Source: a virus
Direction: 5' to 3' (one strand)
Length of the DNA: 21,399 nucleotides
IMG/VR virus record: IMGVR_UViG_3300045136_000296
Location: 1-21,399 of that record
Of the stretch, positions 14,855 through 21,399 are shown one piece after another. Every line of letters starts with the position of its first letter. Positions within the stretch are counted from its first letter, which is position 1. The position numbers and the translations under genes are program-made. The notes beneath the pieces were generated by a model that saw only the letters and a list, made by a program, of their open reading frames with translations, had not been told where the DNA came from and ran no database searches.

Positions 14855-15201
14855 TGCGCGTCGTCCTCTCCACGCTGACCTACGATCCGCAGGGATACAT
14901 CGAGCTGCACCTCGACCCCCGCTCTGAACTCCTGCCCCGCGAGCGGCGGGTCACCCGGGTCGAGACCTTGGACGGCGGCGTGCAGCTCGACGATAACGGC
15001 ATGACGCATGGCGACCGCACCTTTCGCCTCGTCGTCGCGGTCAACAAAGCGCAGTGGCAGCAGCTCACGGCGCTGCATGATAATTACTCCCTGTTGCACT
15101 GCGCGACCGAGGAGGGGCTGTTTCTCGTCGCGCCGCAGCGGCTGGTGCACCAGGCCGGTCGTGCGTATCTCACCGTACTGGTGAAAGCAAAGGAGGGCTG
15201 A
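14854..15201 (+). CDS. Small tail tip-associated protein, function unknown
   Basis: The gene starts at ATG 14854, overlapping the tape measure TGA as TGATG; a GTG at 14851 is possible but the TGATG form matches the next junctions. The 115-residue product is strand-rich: MRVVLSTLTYDPQGYIELHL, GVQLDDNGMTHGDRTFRLVV and a C-terminal GLFLVAPQRLVHQAGRAYLT. There is no catalytic motif. In lambda this position belongs to gpM, a small tail tip protein, but I see no clear similarity. It probably contributes to the tail tip or to fibre attachment; that is inferred from position only. Confidence 0.72.
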   Translation: MRVVLSTLTYDPQGYIELHLDPRSELLPRERRVTRVETLDGGVQLDDNGMTHGDRTFRLVVAVNKAQWQQLTALHDNYSLLHCATEEGLFLVAPQRLVHQAGRAYLTVLVKAKEG

Positions 15202-15623
15202 TGGCGGCTGGCGTGTATCCCTACGCACGACAGGACTTCGTCACCGGCGCGCTCGCGTGGACAGCCGCGACGCCACTGAAGGTGCTCCTCGTGAAAGACA
15301 CCTTCCTCTACTCCCCGAGCCATCGCTACGTCTCCGGCATTGTGACGTATGAAGTCGCTGGCGCGAACTACAGCCGCAAGAGCCTCGACGGTATCAGCAC
15401 CAGTGTTGACACCGTTGCCGACACCGTGCGCCTGCTTGCTCATCCGCTCACCTGGCCAGCACTGAACGTTGGCACGATCGGCGGCATGGTGGTGTTCGTG
15501 CAAGGCAGTACGGACGCGGATTCGCGCTTGGTCGGCTACACGACCGACGGCTTCCCGCGCGACAGCAACGGAGGCGATGTCACCCTGGCCTGGGATGTGA
15601 CCGGGCTTGCGCTGCTGGTGTGA
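15201..15623 (+). CDS. Small beta-rich phage protein, paralogue of the gene at 10019
   Basis: The 140-residue product aligns with the protein at 10019: YSRKSLDGISTSVDT against YVRKSLANKVVNVDT, TDADSRLVGYTTDGFP against NDADSPIIGFTDQGGFP, and NGGDVTLAWDVTG against NGGDVTIQWNAEG. The start forms a TGATG overlap with the upstream gene and has AGGAGGG at 15191-15197. Two diverged copies in one late operon point to an old duplication or separate acquisition, with probable roles at different places in the particle. No function is established by sequence. Confidence 0.77.
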   Translation: MAAGVYPYARQDFVTGALAWTAATPLKVLLVKDTFLYSPSHRYVSGIVTYEVAGANYSRKSLDGISTSVDTVADTVRLLAHPLTWPALNVGTIGGMVVFVQGSTDADSRLVGYTTDGFPRDSNGGDVTLAWDVTGLALLV

Positions 15624-15659
15624 GGTTGCGGTGGTCGCCGTCAGGGAAAAGGTGGCGTG

Positions 15660-16781
15660 ATGGCATACGTGGATTATCCTATCGGCATTTATTACCCGAG
15701 TTTTCCCGTAGGATGGGGAAACGCCGTCAACCGTACTTTAGATAGTGCGAATGAGCGGTGGGCGTTTATCTTTCGCGCGCCGAAGACCGGCACCCTTGAT
15801 CGTTTTGAGGCGGCTATAACGGTTTCTACTTTTAACGCTGCCAGCCGGATTCGTTTCTCGTTTCAAGACATCGACAGTAACGGTGTTCCCGATGGAATCG
15901 CGGACCAGTACCGCATCTTTGCAATGAGCGCGGGTACGGCGCAATGGATTGTTCCCCCTGGCCCAATGACATCGGACGGTACGGATCTCGGAACCAAGCG
16001 AAGCGTGACGCGCGGCGATTGGGTGGCGTGTGTCATAGACTATAACGTCTTCACTTCAGGCGACTCTATTATCGTGCTCTGCGATACCGTGGGGACCGAC
16101 TCTATTGCAAAGGACGGTTACTACGTGGCTGATGACCTCACCGGAGGGGGAACGTGGTCCCGCTTAACGTCCGGTAAACCGCGCCTCGCGTTGCGCTATG
16201 TCAACGATGACTATCCCGTTGTCGTGCCGGGGATTGTGTTGCCACACAAAGCATCCGGGGTTGTTCATGTGGAATCCGGTACGACTCCCGATGAGTTTGG
16301 GAATCGTTTCGTGCTCCCGTTTGCCTGCAAGGTCAGTGGGGTATGGGCATACTGGGATCAGGAAGGCAGCACGGGCACCGGCACGTTCAAAATTTACGAC
16401 AGTAGTAACAACGTGATAGCGTCATACGACGTGGAGTCCGCCAAGACCGCCAGCCAGGGCAGCGGCACCATCGATTACCCGACCATGTTTTTGTTCAACA
16501 GCGATGTGGAGCTTGCCGCCAACACGCTCTACCGTATCGTACTGGAGGGCACACACGCGTCTATCGGGTATGATCTCCTGTATTACGACGTGGACCGCAA
16601 CGAGATCTTGAGCCAGGGGCTCAGCGGAGACCGGACCTGCTACGCCACGCAACGCACGGATGGTGGCTCATGGACCGACATGAACACTCGTCAAGCGTTT
16701 ATGGGTGTGGTGATCTCTGCGATTGATATCGGCGCGAGCGGGCTGCTCGGTGGTTCACTCTTGAACCGGGGGTTGAACTGA
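15660..16781 (+). CDS. Putative tail fibre or receptor-binding protein, AT-richer than neighbours
   Basis: This 373-residue protein starts at ATG 15660 (GTG 15657 is an alternative). It appears to hold two beta-sandwich-like units. The first is about residues 1-175, with AFIFRAPKTGTLDRFEAAIT and RIRFSFQDIDSNGVPDG. The second is about 190-350, with VLPFACKVSGVWAYWD, GTFKIYDSSNNVIASYDVES and VELAANTLYRIVLEG. The second unit resembles jelly-roll modules seen in exported and virion surface proteins. The C-terminus (DIGASGLLGGSLLNRGLN) is glycine-rich. The early part of the gene is near 47% GC (15661-15720), well below the flanking genes, a sign of recent acquisition. It is coupled to the next gene by TGATG. 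Confidence 0.65.
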   Translation: MAYVDYPIGIYYPSFPVGWGNAVNRTLDSANERWAFIFRAPKTGTLDRFEAAITVSTFNAASRIRFSFQDIDSNGVPDGIADQYRIFAMSAGTAQWIVPPGPMTSDGTDLGTKRSVTRGDWVACVIDYNVFTSGDSIIVLCDTVGTDSIAKDGYYVADDLTGGGTWSRLTSGKPRLALRYVNDDYPVVVPGIVLPHKASGVVHVESGTTPDEFGNRFVLPFACKVSGVWAYWDQEGSTGTGTFKIYDSSNNVIASYDVESAKTASQGSGTIDYPTMFLFNSDVELAANTLYRIVLEGTHASIGYDLLYYDVDRNEILSQGLSGDRTCYATQRTDGGSWTDMNTRQAFMGVVISAIDIGASGLLGGSLLNRGLN

Positions 16782-17320
16782 TGCAACAGATTTTTCGTAG
16801 TGAGCCGGAGGCCGCCCGCCGGCGGATCCCGTTTCGCATGGTTGATAGCGCCGACGGCAAGACGGCCAAAACTTGGCTCACGTTCGCGGCGGCCGACGTC
16901 AAAGTGAGCAAGTCTGGTGCGGCCGAGGCGAATAGCGCCGGCACAGTCACCGAGGTCGCCGGCGGCACATACTACTATGAGCCAACCGTGGGGGAGGTGG
17001 ACACCCTCGGGTACTTGCAGTTGCGTGTCGTGAAGAGCGGTGCGCTCGACTTCGTGGCGGTTGTGCAGATCGTAGAGGAAGGGACACGTGGCGCCGTGGC
17101 CACGGACGCCGGCAACGGCGCGACTAGCTTCAAAACGGACCTCGCAGACACGACCAATGACGTCCACAAAGATAAGCTCTGCCTCTTTCTCACCGGGGCT
17201 CTGGCCGGGCAGGTGAAGCGGGTCACGGCGTTCAACGGCAGCACGAAATTTCTGACCGTCGCCGGCGGGTACACAGGCACGCCGGCGAGCGGGGATAAAT
17301 TTCGCCTCATCAACCAATGA
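16781..17320 (+). CDS. Tail tip or baseplate-associated beta protein
   Basis: This 179-residue protein is joined to its neighbours by TGATG and ATGA overlaps. The N-terminal part (RRRIPFRMVDSADGKTAKTW ... VTEVAGGTYYYEPTVGEVDT) resembles small adaptor domains found in phage baseplate/upper-fibre proteins, where 'DADGK' and 'Gy..l.i...ga' recur. The C-terminal part (KDKLCLFLTGALAGQVKRVT, then GGYTGTPASGDKFRLIN) looks like a separate small barrel, a pattern I associate with phage fibre attachment proteins. No enzymatic site is visible. An adaptor between tail tip and fibres is an inference. Confidence 0.65.
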   Translation: MQQIFRSEPEAARRRIPFRMVDSADGKTAKTWLTFAAADVKVSKSGAAEANSAGTVTEVAGGTYYYEPTVGEVDTLGYLQLRVVKSGALDFVAVVQIVEEGTRGAVATDAGNGATSFKTDLADTTNDVHKDKLCLFLTGALAGQVKRVTAFNGSTKFLTVAGGYTGTPASGDKFRLINQ

Positions 17321-18546
17321 GCCGGATTCTTTTCGATCAGTTTGACGTTGCCGGCCAGGCGACCGTCACGCCCGCGGCGTTGGTGGTTGCCCTGAGTCTG
17401 ACCACGCCGACCATCCAGAACCTCTCGCATCAGCGTCTCTTCCCACAGCCCCTGAAAATCACCCTCACACCGGCCACACCGCTGATCTCCAACTCGCGCC
17501 CTCTCCCCCCGCCGCTGCGGCTGACGATGTCCATCCCGACGCCGACGGTCAAGCGCGGGACCCGCTTCGTCTATCCGCCCCCGCTCGCCCTCTCACTGGC
17601 GCTCCCGCCGCCGGCGGCCTGGACCGGCCGTGTGCTGCGCCCGGATCCGCTCAGGCTCACCCTCACGCTGCCGCCACCCACGCGCCTCTCGACCACCGAG
17701 CAGAAGGTCACGCCGGCGCCGCTGGTGGTCGGTCTGAGCCTGCCGGCCCCGCAGGTCATGCCAGGGCCGGTCACGTTCGCTGTGCGTTCCATGCCCATGC
17801 GCGTGTGGGTGCAACCGCCAACCTCCGCGCCCGCGCCGGCCATTGGCCCGATCCGGCTCGTGCACGTCACATACCACGCCGAATTCTCTGCCACGGGGCT
17901 CACCCCCGCGGTGCAGAGTATTCCTGTCAGCTCTGCTACTGGCACACTCAAAAATGACTTTGCGCTCCGCCCAAAGGTCACGCGCACCGTCAATCAATAC
18001 GGTCACATCGTGAAAACAGAGGTCACGCCGGCCACGCCGACCGACGCGGATTACGACACGCTCTCACTGGTCATCCCCAACGGTGCGCAGTGGTTGCCGA
18101 TTGTCACGAGTCTTTTTCTCTCCTCAACGCGGTGGGTTGTGTTGGCAGAACTCCGCCGGTACAGCGACGGTTCGGTCGTGCGTGTCCCGCTCATGGGCGC
18201 GACGCCAAAGACGTTCAGCAGGCAGCGCACGGCGCGCGGCTACCAGATCCAGATGCAGTGCGGGAGGGCGCTCAACCACCAGGGCGGGCCGCTCGTCGAT
18301 CTCACGCCGCCGGACGTCGTGCAGTACCGGGTCGATGAGGGCGGACGCGCCACGTGGCAGATCGTGGCAAACTTTTCCATCCGCCCGCTCTCGACCATTC
18401 GCTGGAGCGGCCAGACCTACCAGATCCGCGACGTGCAATTCGCGCTGGGGCCGCGCCGCCGGGAGATGACACTTATACAACTCTTCCCGAGCGATATCCC
18501 GCAGCCAACGATTGTCCAACAAAGCGCGAGTGCGGGAGCGACGTAA
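17317..18546 (+). CDS. Tail protein with six proline/leucine strand repeats
   Basis: The 409-residue product overlaps its upstream neighbour by ATGA and its downstream neighbour by TAATG. Residues 18-146 hold six copies of a motif of form P-x-P-L-x-L-x-L-x-L-P-x-P, with the leading prolines at 19, 43, 64, 87, 109 and 133. Examples are RPDPLRLTLTLPPPTRL and YPPPLALSLALPPPAAW. A weaker seventh may start at 149. After residue 175 a different part begins (IGPIRLVHVTYHAEFSATGL), ending in strand-rich GGRATWQIVANFSIRPLSTI and YQIRDVQFALGPRRREMTLI. The C-terminal half resembles small phage tip proteins that bind the larger central fibre. The repeats may form an extended stalk. Function is not established. 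Confidence 0.68.
   Translation: MSRILFDQFDVAGQATVTPAALVVALSLTTPTIQNLSHQRLFPQPLKITLTPATPLISNSRPLPPPLRLTMSIPTPTVKRGTRFVYPPPLALSLALPPPAAWTGRVLRPDPLRLTLTLPPPTRLSTTEQKVTPAPLVVGLSLPAPQVMPGPVTFAVRSMPMRVWVQPPTSAPAPAIGPIRLVHVTYHAEFSATGLTPAVQSIPVSSATGTLKNDFALRPKVTRTVNQYGHIVKTEVTPATPTDADYDTLSLVIPNGAQWLPIVTSLFLSSTRWVVLAELRRYSDGSVVRVPLMGATPKTFSRQRTARGYQIQMQCGRALNHQGGPLVDLTPPDVVQYRVDEGGRATWQIVANFSIRPLSTIRWSGQTYQIRDVQFALGPRRREMTLIQLFPSDIPQPTIVQQSASAGAT
17370..17757 (+). repeat. Six tandem 21-24-residue coding repeats
   Basis: These are the coding repeats for the proline/leucine strand motif in the tail protein above. The period is 24, 21, 23, 22 and 24 residues. Nucleotide identity is modest, so the repeat is better seen in protein than in DNA. 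Confidence 0.72.
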
Positions 18547-21260
18547 TGGGCCGTGCACGGATCATCTCTCATCTCGGCGAAGCGCAGTACCAGGTGCGCT
18601 ACCTCTACAACGTCGCGGCGGTTGAGGCGGAGGAACAGCGGCTGGAAGAGCGGGCAGAGGTCATTGAAGCGGAGCTCAGACCCCAGGCCGAGGACGAGCT
18701 TGCCGCGGCAGAGCAAGCACTGAGTGACGCCCGGGCCGCGGTGAATACCGCGATCAGGAAGTACGAGGGACAGCCGACGCCGGAGATGCAGGCAGAGATG
18801 GCTGCGGCCGTCAGTGGCATCGGCACATTACGCACGACACTCGATAGTGTAGAAACCGGCCTGCTCAATGTCAGCGTCTCGGTTGCGACCTCCCGCGCAG
18901 CGCTGCCGGGCGGCGCTCCCCCCTCAGTCATCCAAGCCTACGACAGTTTACAGAACGGTATCACGACCGCACAAAGCGCGCGCAACGACGAGGAGACGTC
19001 CGTCGCGGCACTGCAGGGTACGATCTTGGAGATCAGCAACGCGATCGCCGGCGAGCCGGACATGAGCGGTGTGCGCGCACAGATGGCGACCGCGCTCGAT
19101 CAACTAAGCCAGAGCCAAGTCCAACATAGTCAGGCGGGGGCTCGGCTGGCGGACGTAGAGACCTTGCTCGACGCGGCGCGTGATACGCTCCCAAGCGACC
19201 CTGCCTATGACACGGCACGGGAGCATCTGGAGAGCGCGGCCAGTGCGCTTGCTACGGCACGGGCGTCCCACAGTGGGATGAACTATGGCAGTGTCAGCGC
19301 CGCGCTGGCGACCGCCGACCGTCTCATGCAGCCGGGCAGTGAAACCGCGAGACAAGAACTGATGGCCGCCCTGGCCCAGCAGAATGAAGCGTCTGCGGTT
19401 GCCCAAGAGGCGACCGCCGCACTCAACGAACTGGAGGCAGAGCTGGGGCAGATTGACGCCAGGCTTATCGAGCTGGCGCAGATCGCGCGCGAGGAGACGA
19501 AGACCGTGTGGTGTGCAGACTATTCGACCGAGCTGCAACCCGAGACCGAGGTGGGCACGCTCGAGGTGCCGGGCGAGCTCACCGAGATCCTTGTGCACCC
19601 TGACCAACCCAACGGCAAAGCCGGCAACGCGGCCTGGCAACCGCCGCGCGATGGGGCGATGACGCCGGTGCAGGCCATGTCCCCAGCGCAGGTCTTTTAC
19701 AACTGGTGCATGGCACCGGGCTGGCAACGCTTTCGACCGACCTTCCGATTTGCCCGGGTCGAAGCGGTGAATGACGATGGGACGCTGAAGCTCGCGTGGC
19801 TGCCTCCGAACACCAGCAAATACAGTGAGCATCGCTCACTCCTGCACGGCGCGCCGCTCGACATCACGCCCAAGACGCTGGACGACGCGGACATTCCGCT
19901 CGACAAGGTGCCGGTGACCTACATTGACTGCCACGCCGCGGCGTTTGTAGCCGGCGATGAGGTTGTGGTGGAGTTCGAGGCGCAAGACCCCGAGCGCCCG
20001 CGGGTCGTCGGCTTCCGCAAGAACCCGCGGCCCTGTGGCAGTGTGATCGGCACTCCGACTGGCACCGTACAATTCGTTTCAACCCAATGGACCTTCACGC
20101 CGAAGACTGTATTGTATGGCGCCGTCAACTGGCGGGGCGCCAACAATCAGGTGGTGAGTTGGCACGCCTCCAGCCATCGCGTGTTCAACCGCCTCCGTCC
20201 GACGGTACGAGAGGACTCGGGGCAGCTCAGCGGGCGCATTTATCTCGGTGGACGCCTGGCTGCCGAAGCGCCCGCGGAAATCGTGGGGGCGGCGATTCAA
20301 CGCCTGGACACCGGGTCGTATTTGGTCGCGGTGTCCAGCCAGTCCGAGGTCGATGAGTCGTATGAAATGACCGGCGGTAAAGAAGTCGTGTACCGCAAGC
20401 TACTTCCTGACGGGCCGTGGGAAGTGGTCGCGGAGGTCTCCTGGCCGGATGCGTGGTGGCGGCGTCCGTCCGGGGCGGAGTACTATGGCTCGGTGCTCTA
20501 TGGGCTCTGGCACTTCAACCCGTCAGGCACGGAAGCGGTGAGCGTTCGGCAGCTTTTTACGACTTCACCCGGCGGTGGCGATAGTCTGGAGTTGAGGGTT
20601 TACCAACTCACCGTCGGCGCGGGCGCAACAATCTCAGAGTTTGGGTCTGCCCCGTCCGGCGTGATCGCGGCGGACTATAATAGTGCCGGGAATTTGGTGT
20701 TTGCGACCTTTGGCCCAGGACCCACGATCCGCCTGCCGAGTTACTCGTTCAGTGTCAACCGCCACTTCTTGGCGTATATGGACCTGCGCTACGAGATTGC
20801 CGTGACAGTCGAGTTGACGGCCGGCGCAGACCCAACAGGAACCGCAACACTCCACACGCCACTGTTCACGGCACCGTTGGTATCCACGTCTCTAGACTCC
20901 ATTTTTGGTCACGAATTTAACGAGACTAACGGCACAGATGATGCGGGACATTTTTTTACGTTTCGCGGCCCCTTTTCTCCGTTAGCGGACGAAGAGGGGG
21001 CGTTTCCGAAGTTTCACACGATCTTCCAGAGCAACGGTGGTCGGATCTTTTTGGACGAGTTCGCGTGGGTGGCGGCCGATCAGAATGGTCACTTTGTGGT
21101 CGCGCTGGCGCCCTTCCTGAAGGGCTACACGCAGGCGAATGGTGTCCAGGTTGTCAATGAATATAGCGATCGCCTGATTCGCGGATTCAGTCGCACTGGC
21201 GATGTGCGACAAGATATTGCCGGGGCACTGTTAAATAATTACCCCATAGGATCGATATGA
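18546..21260 (+). CDS. Large tail tip protein: coiled coil, tip domain and fibre-like C-terminus
   Basis: The ATG at 18546 overlaps the previous stop as TAATG and gives 904 residues; upstream in-frame starts lie inside the previous gene. Residues about 20-320 are Ala/Glu/Gln-rich and strongly predicted coiled coil (AAVEAEEQRLEERAEVIEAE). Residues 320-500 carry features I recognise from large phage tail proteins: VWCADYSTELQPETEVGTLE, YNWCMAPGWQRFRPTFRFAR and DEVVVEFEAQDPERPRVVGF followed by NPRPCG. Residues 500-904 are strand-rich, without repeats that I can name, and may bind the receptor. The final 380 bases are AT-richer (near 45% GC at 20881-20940). This appears to take the place of lambda J in function, though the sequence does not resemble J. 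Confidence 0.8.
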   Translation: MGRARIISHLGEAQYQVRYLYNVAAVEAEEQRLEERAEVIEAELRPQAEDELAAAEQALSDARAAVNTAIRKYEGQPTPEMQAEMAAAVSGIGTLRTTLDSVETGLLNVSVSVATSRAALPGGAPPSVIQAYDSLQNGITTAQSARNDEETSVAALQGTILEISNAIAGEPDMSGVRAQMATALDQLSQSQVQHSQAGARLADVETLLDAARDTLPSDPAYDTAREHLESAASALATARASHSGMNYGSVSAALATADRLMQPGSETARQELMAALAQQNEASAVAQEATAALNELEAELGQIDARLIELAQIAREETKTVWCADYSTELQPETEVGTLEVPGELTEILVHPDQPNGKAGNAAWQPPRDGAMTPVQAMSPAQVFYNWCMAPGWQRFRPTFRFARVEAVNDDGTLKLAWLPPNTSKYSEHRSLLHGAPLDITPKTLDDADIPLDKVPVTYIDCHAAAFVAGDEVVVEFEAQDPERPRVVGFRKNPRPCGSVIGTPTGTVQFVSTQWTFTPKTVLYGAVNWRGANNQVVSWHASSHRVFNRLRPTVREDSGQLSGRIYLGGRLAAEAPAEIVGAAIQRLDTGSYLVAVSSQSEVDESYEMTGGKEVVYRKLLPDGPWEVVAEVSWPDAWWRRPSGAEYYGSVLYGLWHFNPSGTEAVSVRQLFTTSPGGGDSLELRVYQLTVGAGATISEFGSAPSGVIAADYNSAGNLVFATFGPGPTIRLPSYSFSVNRHFLAYMDLRYEIAVTVELTAGADPTGTATLHTPLFTAPLVSTSLDSIFGHEFNETNGTDDAGHFFTFRGPFSPLADEEGAFPKFHTIFQSNGGRIFLDEFAWVAADQNGHFVVALAPFLKGYTQANGVQVVNEYSDRLIRGFSRTGDVRQDIAGALLNNYPIGSI

Positions 21261-21399
21261 AGGGGGCGGTGATGGTGTCGGCGTGGGACAGGTTGAAGGT
21301 CCGCGGTCCGGATCTCCCGTGGCCGCTGTCTCTCGCTGTATTCGATGCCGCCGTGAATCTGGGCCTGGTGGAGTCGGGAAAAATACTCCAGGCGCCAGT
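21257..21399 (+). CDS. Start of a GH108-like muramidase, apparently lacking the usual N-terminal half (partial)
   Basis: The ATG at 21257 overlaps the tail gene stop as ATGA with AGGA before it; ATG 21272 behind AAGGGGG is an alternative start. The visible 47 residues contain DLPWPLSLAVFDAAVNLGLV and ESGKILQ. In GH108 muramidases of phages this stretch lies in the middle of the protein, after the catalytic EGGY motif, and reads 'dlP..lal.vfD.avN.G...a.kllQ'. No EGGY-bearing segment exists upstream in this frame, since a TAA lies at 21236-21238. The gene could be a truncated or remodelled lysis enzyme. The right edge of the window cuts it off. Confidence 0.6.
   Translation, partial: MKGAVMVSAWDRLKVRGPDLPWPLSLAVFDAAVNLGLVESGKILQAP

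Noticed and set aside
18354-18545. Upstream extension of the large tail tip gene by 64 codons
   Set aside because: It lies wholly inside the preceding tail gene; ATG 18546 gives the same TAATG/TGATG-type junction as the neighbouring genes.
1-21399. Search for CRISPR arrays, tRNA genes, rRNA and insertion sequences
   Set aside because: No regularly spaced identical repeats, no tRNA-like cloverleaf and no transposase-like frame were seen by eye. All space is taken by phage structural genes apart from the region 2607-2759.

Overview
This window is the late structural region of a double-stranded DNA tailed phage, or of a prophage. Every supported gene is on the + strand, and most neighbours abut or overlap as ATGA, TGATG or GTGA. 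The order follows the lambda head plan: small terminase end, large terminase (GpA type), gpW-like joining domain, portal (gpB type), S49 protease with a nested scaffold (C/Nu3 type), decoration protein (gpD type), major capsid (gpE type). The tail half is long and non-contractile in type: gpZ/HK97-gp10-like protein, tail terminator, tube, G/T-like chaperones, tape measure. No sheath gene was seen. The host cannot be named. The sequence is GC-rich with GC-rich codon use, which produces long empty antisense frames. The fibronectin module and the tail-tip proteins resemble those in phages of GC-rich, often uncultivated bacteria, but that is only an impression.

Layout: 3-2085 is DNA packaging. 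2092-2606 holds two small unknown genes. 2575-2736 is a regulatory island with a sigma70-like promoter, a short leader and a strong intrinsic terminator. 2760-3688 encodes a gpW-like/fibronectin fusion and a small protein with a phage-holin-like C-terminus. 3685-8712 is portal, protease/scaffold, decoration protein and capsid. 8716-10444 is a 27-residue membrane peptide, head-tail connector proteins and a small beta protein. 10475-14854 is tube, chaperones and tape measure. 14854-21260 is tail tip and fibre genes, which do not look like the lambda M-L-K-I-J set. 21257 to the end starts a lysis-type gene that appears to hold only the second half of a GH108 muramidase fold.

The points most worth checking are: the promoter/leader/terminator island, where two hairpins compete for the same bases; the in-frame fusion of a cytoplasmic head-joining domain to a signal-peptide-like segment and an Fn3 domain; a decoration protein doubled in length by an insertion; a perfect 22-base palindrome over the decoration stop codon; a pair of paralogous beta proteins on either side of the tube-tape module; a six-copy proline/leucine strand repeat in a tail protein that also appears once at the N-terminus of the tail terminator; and locally AT-rich fibre segments suggesting exchange of receptor-binding modules.
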